64,000 nt of DNA. It comes from Deltaproteobacteria bacterium. Lineage in GTDB: Bacteria > UBA10199 > JACPAL01 > JAHFST01. How positions within the stretch are numbered: position 1 is the first letter of the stretch; each line of letters starts with the position of its first letter. Shown piece by piece: positions 50,770 to 58,999 of this stretch. The position numbers and the translations under genes were made by a program. Below the pieces are notes generated by a model. It was not told the DNA's origin. It ran no database searches and saw nothing but the letters and a program-made list of their open reading frames with translations. Where the stretch lies: contig JAHFST010000003.1 of NCBI GenBank assembly GCA_023265625.1, positions 37,478 through 101,477 on the forward strand, written 5' to 3'.

Positions 50770-52010
50770 TTTCTATCGAATGGATTCGACTTGGACTTTG
50801 GACCTTGGGCTGTCTCTTGATAGAAGGTTTTTTCTCCGGATCTGAGATGGCCCTTGTTTCATCCGATAAGTTGCGCCTCTCTCACTTGGCGGCTCAGGGA
50901 GATCGTGGGGCGAAGCTGGCCCTGAATATGGCCAGTCGTCCCGACTGGTTTTTTAGTACGACCCTATTGGGGCAAAACCTCTTTATCGTGGCCAATACCG
51001 TTGTGGTGACCTTTTTCATCATTGATCACCTGGGCCCCCAATATGAGTTCCTGGCACTGTTTCTCTCCCCACTCATTTTAATTTTTGGAGAAGCGGTGCC
51101 AAAAAGCATATGCCAGCAATCGGCCAACCGTCTTGTCACACGGACCACCCCCGTGGTGGTATTTTTTTCCTATGTTTTTTATCCTGTTATTTGGATCTTG
51201 TCCAAGTTGACCCTTCTTTTGTTAGGCGGAATGAAGGGCGGGGGAGCTCAGGCCGAAAAAATCACTCCAGAACTCTTAGAATTTTTAGTTCATGATTCAG
51301 TAGAAGTTCCCCAATCCCTTTCGTTGCCTCTCAAAAATACTTTATTGCGCATTCTTAACTTCTCCCGTCTCGAGGTTGGGGAAATTATGACTCCGATTGT
51401 CGATGTGTTTTCCCTGCGTGAGCAGGCCACGCTGCGTGAAGCGATTGCCGGTTGTTTGGAGGAACCCTACACGACGGTGCCTGTATTTCAAAAGCGCGCG
51501 CATAACATTACAGGCGTGTTGAAGCTCACAGAGCTGATCCGGCGTCATGACTTAAATCTGTCGGTGGCCAGCTTAATGAAGCCGGCTCTGTATGTGCCGC
51601 GTGAGATGGTTGTGAAGGATCTCTTTTATATTTTTCGTGATGAGAAGAAAAACTTCGCGGTGGTGATTGACGAATATGGCGGGGCGGTGGGTATCGTGAC
51701 GTTAGAGGATATTTTAGAGGAAATTGTGGGCGAGATTGAGGATGAATACGACGAAAAGCGCATCAGCTGGGTTGAAGTGGATGCCCAGCATTATTTATTG
51801 GAAGGCCGGGTATCGATCGATGAAATTAACGAAAAACTGCGTTGGGGGCTCCCCAAAGACGGTTATACCACGTTGACTGGTTTTCTATTGGCTCAACAAA
51901 AGAAGTTCCCGAGGCAAGGGGAAGAGGTCCGTTTTGGGAATTTGACATTTCGCATTGAAGCCGCTACGGCACGGACGATTGATCAGGTGTTAGTGCAGGT
52001 TGATAGGTAG
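50766..52010 (+). CDS. CNNM/CorC-type membrane protein with transporter-associated domain
   Basis: 414 residues. A DUF21 domain (EGFFSGSEMALVSSDKLRLSH, GEAVPKSICQQSANR), two CBS domains (VGEIMTPIVDVFSLREQATL; VVIDEYGGAVGIVTLEDILEEIVGEI) and the C-terminal CorC_HlyC domain ('YTTLTGFLLAQQKKFPRQGEE'). A paralogue of the preceding gene; the two are translationally coupled and may form a heteromer. Its TAG stop is part of the palindrome at 52007. Confidence 0.94.
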   Translation: MISIEWIRLGLWTLGCLLIEGFFSGSEMALVSSDKLRLSHLAAQGDRGAKLALNMASRPDWFFSTTLLGQNLFIVANTVVVTFFIIDHLGPQYEFLALFLSPLILIFGEAVPKSICQQSANRLVTRTTPVVVFFSYVFYPVIWILSKLTLLLLGGMKGGGAQAEKITPELLEFLVHDSVEVPQSLSLPLKNTLLRILNFSRLEVGEIMTPIVDVFSLREQATLREAIAGCLEEPYTTVPVFQKRAHNITGVLKLTELIRRHDLNLSVASLMKPALYVPREMVVKDLFYIFRDEKKNFAVVIDEYGGAVGIVTLEDILEEIVGEIEDEYDEKRISWVEVDAQHYLLEGRVSIDEINEKLRWGLPKDGYTTLTGFLLAQQKKFPRQGEEVRFGNLTFRIEAATARTIDQVLVQVDR

Positions 52011-52034
52011 GGGCGTATTGCAATACGCCCGTAC
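52007..52034. repeat. Stop-codon-associated palindrome, copy 3
   Basis: GTAG-GGGCGTATTG joined to CAATACGCCC-GTAC: a perfect 20-bp core (52011-52030) with GTA/TAC ends. Bases 52008-52010 are the stop codon of the CorC-type gene. Confidence 0.85.
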
Positions 52035-52045
52035 ACGAAATAAAT

Positions 52046-52792
52046 ATGAACCCCGATTGGATAAAGAAAATTTTACAGGATGTCAGCTCGGGCCATCTCT
52101 CTGTCGAACAGGCCCTAGGATCCTTGCGGGACCTCCCTTACAGCGACTTAGGTTTTGCGCGTCTTGATCAACACCGGCAGTTACGCACCGGGTTGCCCGA
52201 AGTTATTTTTGGCGAGAAAAAAACGGTGGAACAAATGTCGGCCATTATTCGCCGGATGTCGGAACAAACCGGGTTGGTGATGGCCTCCCGAGTGGATGAG
52301 TCCAAGGGGCAGGCCTTATTGAAAGAATTTCCGCAGGGGCAATATCACGCGACCGCCCGGATTTTTTCCGTAGGAATCCACACCCCGGAGAAACCAGGGC
52401 GTGGAAAGATCATGGTCTTAGCGGCGGGTTCCTCGGATCTCCCGGTCGCGGAAGAAACCTTAGTGACGCTACGGCTTTTGGGCAACCCAGTGGAACACGC
52501 CTATGATGTTGGGGTGGCGGGTCTGCACCGCTTGTTGGCGGAACTCCCGCGTATCCGTGAGGCGACTGTTTTGGTGGTGATTGCGGGGATGGAGGGGGCC
52601 CTGCCATCGGTCGTGGCTGGGCTAGTGGGAAAGCCCATTGTGGCCGTACCCACCTCTGTGGGTTACGGGACCAGTTTTGCCGGGATCACCGCTTTACTGG
52701 CGATGCTCAATTCGTGTGCTCCTGGGGTGACGGTGGTGAATATTGACAATGGTTTCGGTGCGGCGGTAGCCGCCCACCTCATGAATTTATGA
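52046..52792 (+). CDS. larB: LarB, nickel-pincer cofactor carboxylase/hydrolase
   Basis: 248 residues. The C-terminal half is a PurE/NCAIR-mutase-like domain (MVLAAGSSDLPVAEETLVTL, VVIAGMEGALPSVVAGLVGKP, PTSVGYGTSFAGITALLAMLN). LarB carboxylates and hydrolyses nicotinic acid adenine dinucleotide in the first step of making the pincer cofactor of LarA-type racemases. No Shine-Dalgarno is evident before the ATG; the palindrome ends 11 nt upstream. Overlaps the LarC2 gene by 4 nt. Confidence 0.95.
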   Translation: MNPDWIKKILQDVSSGHLSVEQALGSLRDLPYSDLGFARLDQHRQLRTGLPEVIFGEKKTVEQMSAIIRRMSEQTGLVMASRVDESKGQALLKEFPQGQYHATARIFSVGIHTPEKPGRGKIMVLAAGSSDLPVAEETLVTLRLLGNPVEHAYDVGVAGLHRLLAELPRIREATVLVVIAGMEGALPSVVAGLVGKPIVAVPTSVGYGTSFAGITALLAMLNSCAPGVTVVNIDNGFGAAVAAHLMNL

Positions 52793-53223
52793 AAATCATA
52801 CAAATTGAGGCCAATATTGATGATATGAACCCCGAGTGGTACCAGCCGTTGATGGAAAATCTTTTTGCCGCGGGCGCCCGAGATGTCGCCCTGATCCCTG
52901 CCATCATGAAGAAGGGTCGTCCGGGGGTGAAGGTGGAAATCCTCTGTGATGCGAGCAAACGCGCCAAACTTAGTTTGATCCTTTTGGAAGAGTCGACCAC
53001 CTTGGGGGTGCGATTTTGGTCCGTGCAGCGTCAGGAACTTGCGCGAGAGGTTTTACAGGTCAAGACTCCCTATGGGTCGGTGCAGATCAAGGTGGGACGC
53101 GATGCGCGCGGAAAAATTATCAATCAGGCCCCGGAATATGAGTCCTGCCGCAAGCTGGCGGAGGCCCAAAAAATTCCAATTAAATTGATCTACCAGGCAG
53201 CCATGCAGGCCAAACTAAGTTAG
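52789..53223 (+). CDS. Stand-alone LarC C-terminal domain (LarC2)
   Basis: 144 residues matching only the second half of LarC (nickel insertase): QIEANIDDMNPEWYQPLMENLF, ALIPAIMKKGRPGVKVEILC, STTLGVRFWSVQR, VKTPYGSVQIKV and the NQAPEYESCRKLA ending. The N-terminal LarC1 half is not in any frame next to it; upstream is larB. In Lactobacillus plantarum larC is made by frameshifting between larC1 and larC2. Here the halves must be encoded separately or LarC1 has been lost. Confidence 0.92.
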   Translation: MKIIQIEANIDDMNPEWYQPLMENLFAAGARDVALIPAIMKKGRPGVKVEILCDASKRAKLSLILLEESTTLGVRFWSVQRQELAREVLQVKTPYGSVQIKVGRDARGKIINQAPEYESCRKLAEAQKIPIKLIYQAAMQAKLS

Positions 53224-53231
53224 AATATTCC

Positions 53232-54350
53232 ATGGACAAAATAGTGACTATCGAAAGACTCGCCTTCGGGGGCGAGGGGGTGGGGCGTGTGGACGGAAAA
53301 GTTGTCTTTGTCCCACTCACGGTCCCGGGTGACCGGGTCAAGGTGCGGATTGTTTCCGATCATCGGCGCTATGAGCGCGGCGAACTCATCGAGGTTCTAA
53401 CGGCCTCGCAAGACCGTACTACGCCTCGCTGTGCCGTCTTTGGCCAGTGTGGCGGTTGCCAGTGGCAGCATATCTCCTATGCCAAACAATTGGTCGCGAA
53501 AGAAGAGATTTTACGCGATACCTTGCAGCGCTTGGCCCAGTGCGATGGTTTTGAGTTACTGCCCATCATTCCCAGTGAGCCCGTTTGGAATTACCGCAAC
53601 CGCATTCAATTGAAGAACAACGGGCGCCAGATTGGTTTCTATGGATCAGGCAATCATCGCATTATCCCTTTTGATCATTGTGATATTGCGCATCCCAGTT
53701 TGAATAAAGAGCTGAAGACTTTGCAGCAAGAACCTCAAAAGTTGGGTGAGAAGTTTGAACTTTGGGTCAATGCCCAAGGCCACACGGAGTACCTCAATTT
53801 GCCGGACGGTGAGCGGACTTTTTCCCAGGTGAATCCCGCCCAGAATGAACGGATGAAACAGGAGCTGTTGCATTTTGTGTTTGGCCGGGCGAATGCGGTC
53901 TTTACCCGGAAGAAAAATATTGTCGAGCTTTATGCCGGTTCCGGGAATTTGACTTTTTCATTAGCGGAGCGTGCCGGGCAAGTGGTGGCGGTGGAGGAAA
54001 ATCAAGCGGCCATTGAGCAACTCGAGGCGGATTGTCTTGAACAGAAGTTGCACAACGTAGAGTGTGTCCCCGGCACCGCCGAATGGGGCCTGAAAAAGAT
54101 CTATCGTCGTCGTACCTCCATTGACGATCTGGTGATCGATCCCCCCCGGGGTGGGGCCAAGGATATCCTGGATTTGATCCTGATCGCCAAGCCCAGGCGG
54201 GTCATTTACATCTCCTGCGACCCCTCCACACTGGCCCGCGACATCAAGGTCTTGTCCCGCGATTATCGCCTGGAAAAAGTGCAGCCGATTGATATGTTCC
54301 CGCAAACTTACCATATTGAGTCGATCTCGGAGCTGGTTCGTAGAGTGTAA
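53232..54350 (+). CDS. 23S rRNA (uracil-5-)-methyltransferase, RlmD/TrmA family
   Basis: 372 residues. An N-terminal TRAM domain (IERLAFGGEGVGRVDGKVVF), the Fe-S cluster cysteines in CAVFGQCGGCQWQ, the SAM motif VELYAGSGNLTF, the DPPRGGAKD loop and the catalytic cysteine in YISCDPSTLARD. Methylates C5 of a uridine in rRNA or tRNA; RlmCD/RlmD versus TrmA cannot be told by eye. It lies 8 nt after the LarC2 gene. Confidence 0.95.
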   Translation: MDKIVTIERLAFGGEGVGRVDGKVVFVPLTVPGDRVKVRIVSDHRRYERGELIEVLTASQDRTTPRCAVFGQCGGCQWQHISYAKQLVAKEEILRDTLQRLAQCDGFELLPIIPSEPVWNYRNRIQLKNNGRQIGFYGSGNHRIIPFDHCDIAHPSLNKELKTLQQEPQKLGEKFELWVNAQGHTEYLNLPDGERTFSQVNPAQNERMKQELLHFVFGRANAVFTRKKNIVELYAGSGNLTFSLAERAGQVVAVEENQAAIEQLEADCLEQKLHNVECVPGTAEWGLKKIYRRRTSIDDLVIDPPRGGAKDILDLILIAKPRRVIYISCDPSTLARDIKVLSRDYRLEKVQPIDMFPQTYHIESISELVRRV

Positions 54351-54368
54351 TTATGTTATCTTGATCGG

Positions 54369-55409
54369 ATGCAACGTCAGGGCGATCATTATGGCCTGCA
54401 TCGTGTGGTGGCGCGACCGGGCGATTTTCCCCAAGCCGCGGAGCGGTTGAATCCTCATCTTCCTATTTATGATAATGAAATATTGATCGACGTTGAATTC
54501 TTAAACATCGATGCCGCCAGCTTTCACCAGATGGGTGAGAAGGTGAATGGCGATTCTGAGGGGGTGAAGCGGCAGATCTTGGAGATTGTGGCGCATCGGG
54601 GGAAGATGCACAACCCGGTGACGCAGTCGGGTGGAATGTTGCTCGGGACGGTGAAGGAGATCGGGGACAAGGCCTTAGGGAGGGGATTTCAGCAAGGAGA
54701 GAGGATTGCGACGCTGGTGTCCCTGACGCTCACTCCGTTGCACCTTGATGCCATCCAGGCGATCGATATGCCGAATGATCAGGTCCAGGTGCGAGGCCAT
54801 GCCATTTTGTTTGAATCAGGGATTGCCCATCGTCTTCCGAGTGATCTGCCGGAACAGGTGACCTTGTCGATCTTCGATGTGTGCGGGGCCCCGGCCTTGT
54901 TGTCCCATCATGTGCGCGCGGGTGAGACTGTGGTGATCTTTGGTGCCGGGAAGGCCGGAGTCTTAGCGGCCGCCGAGGCGCGTAAAAAAGTGGGGAAGGG
55001 CGGCGCCATTTATCTTTTGGAACAAAACCCCCAGGCCTTACAGGCCGCGGCCCAACTGCCCTTCGTCACGGCCATCCATCCAGCCGACCTACGACAGCCC
55101 AAGGAGACCATGGATTTGGTGAGTCAATTGACCCAAGGCAAGATGGCCGACCTGGTGGTCAACTGCGTCAATGTCCCCAAGACCGAGATGGCCTCGATCC
55201 TGGCCGCCAAGCGTTCTGGAAAAGTTCTCTTCTTCAATATGGCCACCTCGTTCCAAGCGGTGGTGTTGGGGGCTGAGGGGGTAGGCCATGAGACCCAGTT
55301 GATTATGGGCAATGGCTACACGCCGGGCCATGCCGATCTGGCGATCCAGTTGGTGCGCCACAACCCGGAGTTGTTGGGTTGGTTTACGAAACGGATGGCT
55401 GTGCCGTAG
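54369..55409 (+). CDS. kdd: L-erythro-3,5-diaminohexanoate dehydrogenase
   Basis: 346 residues of the Kdd family: GDHYGLHRVVARPGDFPQAA at the start, VEFLNIDAASFHQM, GTVKEIGDKALGR, a Rossmann motif VVIFGAGKAGVLAAAEARK, and GNGYTPGHADLAIQLVR near the end. Kdd oxidatively deaminates 3,5-diaminohexanoate in lysine fermentation to acetate and butyrate. The aminomutases acting just before it are encoded at 59040-62979. The 3' end overlaps the convergent unassigned gene by 26 bp. Confidence 0.95.
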   Translation: MQRQGDHYGLHRVVARPGDFPQAAERLNPHLPIYDNEILIDVEFLNIDAASFHQMGEKVNGDSEGVKRQILEIVAHRGKMHNPVTQSGGMLLGTVKEIGDKALGRGFQQGERIATLVSLTLTPLHLDAIQAIDMPNDQVQVRGHAILFESGIAHRLPSDLPEQVTLSIFDVCGAPALLSHHVRAGETVVIFGAGKAGVLAAAEARKKVGKGGAIYLLEQNPQALQAAAQLPFVTAIHPADLRQPKETMDLVSQLTQGKMADLVVNCVNVPKTEMASILAAKRSGKVLFFNMATSFQAVVLGAEGVGHETQLIMGNGYTPGHADLAIQLVRHNPELLGWFTKRMAVP

Positions 55410-56664
55410 GAAACCGTGTCCGGTAAGCCTGCAAGATTTTATCCTCTACCAGCAATCCGGTAAATCCCTTCTCAGCCACCAGTGGCTTGATATTATCCCA
55501 AGATGGCCAATAGGTATTGAGCAGCAAGAGCTCTTCCACGAGTCCCTGCCTCCTTGGGTCGTTCGGCAACTTACTTGTGACGTGGTGGTATAAAAATTCG
55601 AAGAGCGCGGCAATTTTTTCTGCCATGTCATCCGCTTTTTGATCCCTGGCCGTTTCGTGACAGTCCGCAACGGTCCGGTATAAATCAGAGAGGGCATAAT
55701 GGGCGATCACCCGGCACAAGTCTGAGAGATCGCGGATGACAAATTCATACACTCGATTGTCCTGGATGAACCTGATGGCCGCGAAATCGGCGATATTCTT
55801 TTTTACGATTCCCTGTAATTGGGGAAAATCGTTGAGCAACGGACAGGCTTGCAATCCTTCACTGATGTGCAAAAAAATATCGTAGAGATTCCGTCGGACA
55901 TAAGACATGACGGTGCCATGGTAATGAATGTCATGAAGGTAGTATTTTAACGGGCGTTCCTTTCTTTTGATATCGGCCTCATGTCTGGACCTGGTGAGAA
56001 GACTGGCGGGATTTTCTCCGCGCAGTCGCATTCTTTGGAGCTGTTTTTTGCGGAAATTGAGACCTGGTTTCAAAGTGATACGATCTGCCTCACCTAGGCC
56101 GAGCCGCTGTTGGTTTTTCGTCAAGATTTTTTGCCACGCGGATCTGGTCGTTATCCGAAGCGTGACGATGTCCCCTACCTCCAGAGTCCAGGTTTGGATG
56201 GCCCCCTTCGAGAGTACCTGGGGCAGGTCGAAGAGCTCGGCATCCCAGGGCCCAGTGAACAAGCTCCAAAGAGGCCCCTGCAACCGAATCGCGAGCCGTG
56301 CCAGAGGGGAGAGTTCTTCCTCATCCAGACCTTCTGGATAGACCTCCGAGATCCCGATGATTTGTGTCTCCACACCGGGTGCCTGCCAGCCTTCGTCGAT
56401 GGCCATGGCCAAGACAAAGAGATCGACATAGTCCAGGGCATGGATCCTCCCTTCCAGGGCTAGTTGGACAAACTCCGCAACAGGAGGGGCTTCGCTGGTT
56501 TGCGATTGCATGCCGTTGCGATGACCCTTCAAGAGAGACTGAAATGGGGCGTTATCCCGGGAAAAGTGCCCCGGCGCCTCGGTCCGGATCAAACCGCCGA
56601 GTAAGTTCAATGTCTCAGTCCAAGTATTTGGGGCTAAGACCTGTGGTAGGGAGATGATGCACAT
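55384..56664 (-). CDS. Unassigned protein (426 aa)
   Basis: Not recognised. An ATG at 56670 is two codons upstream, but the promoter-like -10 ends at 56674, so the ATG at 56664 fits a near-leaderless start better. The protein is mixed, with an acidic mid-section (GLDEEELSPLARLAIRLQG), a basic helical region (FRKKQLQRMRLRGENPASLL) and a helical C-terminus rich in aromatic residues (TYWPSWDNIKPLV). No signal peptide. Part of the island that separates kdd from kamA. Confidence 0.7.
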   Translation of the reverse strand: MCIISLPQVLAPNTWTETLNLLGGLIRTEAPGHFSRDNAPFQSLLKGHRNGMQSQTSEAPPVAEFVQLALEGRIHALDYVDLFVLAMAIDEGWQAPGVETQIIGISEVYPEGLDEEELSPLARLAIRLQGPLWSLFTGPWDAELFDLPQVLSKGAIQTWTLEVGDIVTLRITTRSAWQKILTKNQQRLGLGEADRITLKPGLNFRKKQLQRMRLRGENPASLLTRSRHEADIKRKERPLKYYLHDIHYHGTVMSYVRRNLYDIFLHISEGLQACPLLNDFPQLQGIVKKNIADFAAIRFIQDNRVYEFVIRDLSDLCRVIAHYALSDLYRTVADCHETARDQKADDMAEKIAALFEFLYHHVTSKLPNDPRRQGLVEELLLLNTYWPSWDNIKPLVAEKGFTGLLVEDKILQAYRTRFPTAQPSVS

Positions 56665-56673
56665 CGTCATTCA

Positions 56674-56701
56674 TCATCGGTGAGGCGCGGAAAAAGTTGT
56701 G
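56674..56701 (-). promoter_or_regulatory. Orphan-regulon promoter motif for the 426-aa gene
   Basis: On the minus strand CACAACTTTT and ACCGATGA at the standard 13-nt spacing. The ATG at 56664 begins 9 nt after the -10. Confidence 0.6.
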
Positions 56702-56745
56702 GATAAACAGGGGTATTTTTTTGTTACTTGGTCTATAACAAGGCA

Positions 56746-56773
56746 TTGACTTATGTAGTGATTTGTATATACT
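56746..56773 (+). promoter_or_regulatory. Promoter of the brnTA locus
   Basis: -35 TTGACT (56746-56751), 16-nt spacer, -10 TATACT (56768-56773). The transcript would start near 56780, just upstream of the GAAAGG ribosome binding site. Confidence 0.7.
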
Positions 56774-56792
56774 TATTCTGGAAAGGTTCTAC

Positions 56793-57086
56793 TTGGGTTT
56801 TTCGACTTTCAAGGGGTTTGAATGGGATGTGGGCAATATTTCGAAGGTGCAGGCTCGGTTGGATCTTGCGGCGGTTGAGTTTGCCTTTCAGGGACAGCCC
56901 TATGTCGGTGATGACGAGATTCATTCCGATTCGGAAAAAAGATGGTTTCTGGTCAACCGGATTCAGGATCGGTATATTTTTGTGGTTTTCACTGTTAGAG
57001 AGGAACTGATCCGGGTGGTTTCGGCCCGTTATATGAGGAAGAGGGAGGCGAAGCGTTATGAGGAACACTTTAAAGATGAGTCGTAA
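56793..57086 (+). CDS. brnT: BrnT-family ribonuclease toxin
   Basis: About 97 residues. FKGFEWDVGNISKVQARLDLA is the BrnT opening ('FEWD...'), followed by FLVNRIQDRYIFVVFTVREELIRVVSARYMRKREAKRYEEH, matching 'VVFT...R-I-SAR-A..RE...Y'. BrnT is a RelE-fold mRNA interferase. TTG at 56793, 6 nt after GAAAGG, is preferred; an earlier in-frame TTG at 56763 lies within the -10 region. It overlaps brnA. Confidence 0.9.
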   Translation: MGFSTFKGFEWDVGNISKVQARLDLAAVEFAFQGQPYVGDDEIHSDSEKRWFLVNRIQDRYIFVVFTVREELIRVVSARYMRKREAKRYEEHFKDES

Positions 57087-57372
57087 GAAGAAGGGGTTTT
57101 CTGAGGAAAAGATCGATCAGTGGTTGCAGGGTGTCGATTTGGCGACACTTTCCCCAAAGATTAAATTGCAGCGGGCCTCTTTCCCCAATCTGAAACCGAC
57201 CAATTGGAATAAGCTCTATGAAGATTTTCAAAAAAGCCGCCCCATTAGCATTCGACTCCCCATTTATGTGTTGGATAAATTAAAACAGGTCTCACTCCAG
57301 AAGGGGATTGGATACCAGACGCTAATCCGCCTGTGGGTGACTGAGAAACTACAGACGAGTTTACAACCGTAG
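57058..57372 (+). CDS. brnA: BrnA-family antitoxin
   Basis: 104 residues from ATG 57058 (GGGAGG upstream); ATG 57076 is an alternative with GAGGAA. The C-terminal ribbon-helix-helix reads SIRLPIYVLDKLKQVS then YQTLIRLWVTEKL; the N-terminal part is charged and probably binds the toxin. It starts inside brnT. The C-terminal domain is closely similar to that of the solitary antitoxin at 23657-23923. Confidence 0.88.
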   Translation: MRNTLKMSRKKKGFSEEKIDQWLQGVDLATLSPKIKLQRASFPNLKPTNWNKLYEDFQKSRPISIRLPIYVLDKLKQVSLQKGIGYQTLIRLWVTEKLQTSLQP

Positions 57373-57395
57373 CCGTCTGGCCCGGTAATGTCATA

Positions 57396-57472
57396 ATGGG
57401 GTCAAGGCTTTACCTTATTCAGGTTGGATTAGAATTGTGATAATCCTGAATAAGGTAAAGCCTTGACCCCAT
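57396..57472. repeat. Perfect 28-bp inverted repeat (REP/MITE-like hairpin)
   Basis: The arm beginning ATGGGGTCAAGGCTTTACC (57396-57423) is the exact reverse complement of 57445-57472, with a 21-nt centre that itself contains GGATTA/TAATCC. It lies between the convergent brnA and unassigned genes and could terminate both transcripts. Resembles RAYT-associated palindromes. Confidence 0.85.
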
Positions 57473-57509
57473 ATTCATATTCCATATTTCAATAGGGAAG
57501 ATTCCGGGT

Positions 57510-58235
57510 TTATCGGGATCTTAATTTTTCCCGGAGGTCGTGATGGGTTTGGTCTAAGCTCGCTATCAGAGCGTCCGGAATATCGTTCGTTTGGAAGACT
57601 TCATTCGAGTCTTCACTTGGGGATGATCGAGTGGCTGCTTGAAGAACTCGCTTCACTTCTCCTGCCGATATCCCTTTCATGGAAAGGGTGTCTGCGGACC
57701 ATGGCGAATTTGTGAACGTGGATTCAATCGGCATTGACACACGCACCTCTCCCTTTATGAGTGTGATCCAATCAACACTGGGTTCGACCTTACGATGCGC
57801 ATGAAAAAAATCAATGGTAGCATCCCCCTCTCGGCGCAATCTGTCTTCAGGTGTCCTGCGATAGGCCAGTATGATCGTGACCTCCCCGTGTATAGGAGCT
57901 TCTTTTGAGCCGTGGGTGATATGTCCCCCGATCAAGAGGCCTGCCGTGCCGCCATCAAGCATGGGGGCGGCAAAGACCAGTTCGGTGGCAAAGGCCGCGC
58001 AGGGATAAGTGCTGACTAGCGGGGCTATGGTGGGGAGTGGCGTGGTTAGCAACGGATGAACTATCCCGGGGTCCTTTTTCACAGTGGTTAACAATCCCAA
58101 GGTATCGGCAAAGGTTTTGACTAACCCGTGGAGGTCCGTCGGTGAACAGGCATGACAGGTCTCTCCCGTAAGAGATCTAGGCAAACGATCTCCTAAAAGC
58201 ATGGGTATTGCCTCGAACATTTCGCCCCATTGCAT
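57510..58235 (-). CDS. Unassigned protein (about 241 aa)
   Basis: Not recognised. A longer frame begins at 58367, but it would run through the operator palindrome (58301-58318) and the start of the divergent antitoxin gene; ATGs at 58235 (MQWGEMFEA) or 58220 (MFEAIPMLLGD, with GGGG upstream) are more likely. It contains GETCHACSPTDLHGLVKTF, TELVFAAPMLDGGTAGLLIGGH and HGEVTIILAYRRTPEDRLR; no family signature known to me. It may be a soluble alpha/beta protein. It lacks the orphan promoter motif. Confidence 0.6.
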   Translation of the reverse strand: MQWGEMFEAIPMLLGDRLPRSLTGETCHACSPTDLHGLVKTFADTLGLLTTVKKDPGIVHPLLTTPLPTIAPLVSTYPCAAFATELVFAAPMLDGGTAGLLIGGHITHGSKEAPIHGEVTIILAYRRTPEDRLRREGDATIDFFHAHRKVEPSVDWITLIKGEVRVSMPIESTFTNSPWSADTLSMKGISAGEVKRVLQAATRSSPSEDSNEVFQTNDIPDALIASLDQTHHDLREKLRSR

Positions 58236-58300
58236 GTGGGGAGGGGGCGCTAAGACGGCCGAAATCAGTTTTTTTCTCTTGATCAAAATAATATTTGCTG

Positions 58301-58318
58301 TATGCTGTATACAGCATA
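58301..58318 (+). promoter_or_regulatory. 18-bp palindromic operator of the CopG-VapC locus
   Basis: TATGCTGTATACAGCATA is a perfect palindrome 12 nt before the antitoxin ATG, preceded by an extra TGCTG half. A typical site for a ribbon-helix-helix autorepressor. Confidence 0.75.
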
Positions 58319-58330
58319 AAAGGAGAAATG

Positions 58331-58573
58331 ATGGCCCATCGGACCCAGCTTTATTTGGAGGATGCACAGTACGAATACCTGAAGGAGCTCACGCGCATCC
58401 AGAAAAAATCCATGGCGCGGATTATCCGCGATTGGATTGAGGAGAAACGCCAGGCTCGTAATTTGAAAAATTATCTGGATGATCCCCTTTTCAAGATCTG
58501 CGGGCTTTTTCACAGTGGGCGTCCCGATATGGCGGAACATTTTGATGACTACCTCTACGGGGGTAAGGAATAA
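58331..58573 (+). CDS. CopG/RHH antitoxin of a VapBC locus
   Basis: 80 residues from the second of two adjacent ATGs (58331), which is correctly spaced from AAGGAGAA. AHRTQLYLEDAQYEYLKEL, then SMARIIRDWIEE, is a ribbon-helix-helix; the rest is acidic and ends DDYLYGGKE. It precedes the PIN toxin by 2 nt. Confidence 0.9.
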   Translation: MAHRTQLYLEDAQYEYLKELTRIQKKSMARIIRDWIEEKRQARNLKNYLDDPLFKICGLFHSGRPDMAEHFDDYLYGGKE

Positions 58574-58575
58574 AT

Positions 58576-58977
58576 TTGTCCATGGAAAGGTTTTTCGATT
58601 CGAGCGCCTTATTTGCCTGGGGGGATGAGGATTCTGTTCCAGGCAAGGCCATCAACAAGCTTATCACGGAAACAAAACCGTCTCTTGTTACGACGGATTT
58701 TGTATTTGCGGAGACCCTATCCCTGGTTACCAAGCGGGTCGGTAAATATCATGGAATCCGACTGGGTGAGAGAATTCGTAACAGTCAGATCCTCAAGGTC
58801 ATTGACATCGATAGGGCTGTTCAAGAAGAGGCCTGGAACCTGTATAAAAAATATCGTGATAAAGATTTCGATTTTATCGATGCCACCAGTTTCATTGTCT
58901 GCCGTCGCCGGAAGATTCAAGAAGTCCTCACCCTCGACCGCCATTTTCAGCAGATGGGATTTGTCGTGGTTCCGTGA
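58576..58977 (+). CDS. VapC-family PIN-domain toxin
   Basis: 133 residues, TTG at 58576 (AAGGA 6 nt upstream) or ATG at 58582. PIN acidic residues in RFFDSSALFAWG, TTDFVFAETLSL, FDFIDATSFIV and LTLDRHFQQMGF. Predicted RNase toxin, paired with the upstream antitoxin. Confidence 0.92.
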   Translation: MSMERFFDSSALFAWGDEDSVPGKAINKLITETKPSLVTTDFVFAETLSLVTKRVGKYHGIRLGERIRNSQILKVIDIDRAVQEEAWNLYKKYRDKDFDFIDATSFIVCRRRKIQEVLTLDRHFQQMGFVVVP

Positions 58978-58999
58978 CGCAGATCTGAATTCACATCGC

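Noticed and set aside
58236-58367. N-terminal extension of the unassigned minus-strand gene to 58367
   Set aside because: It would read through the palindromic operator and the start of the divergent antitoxin gene.
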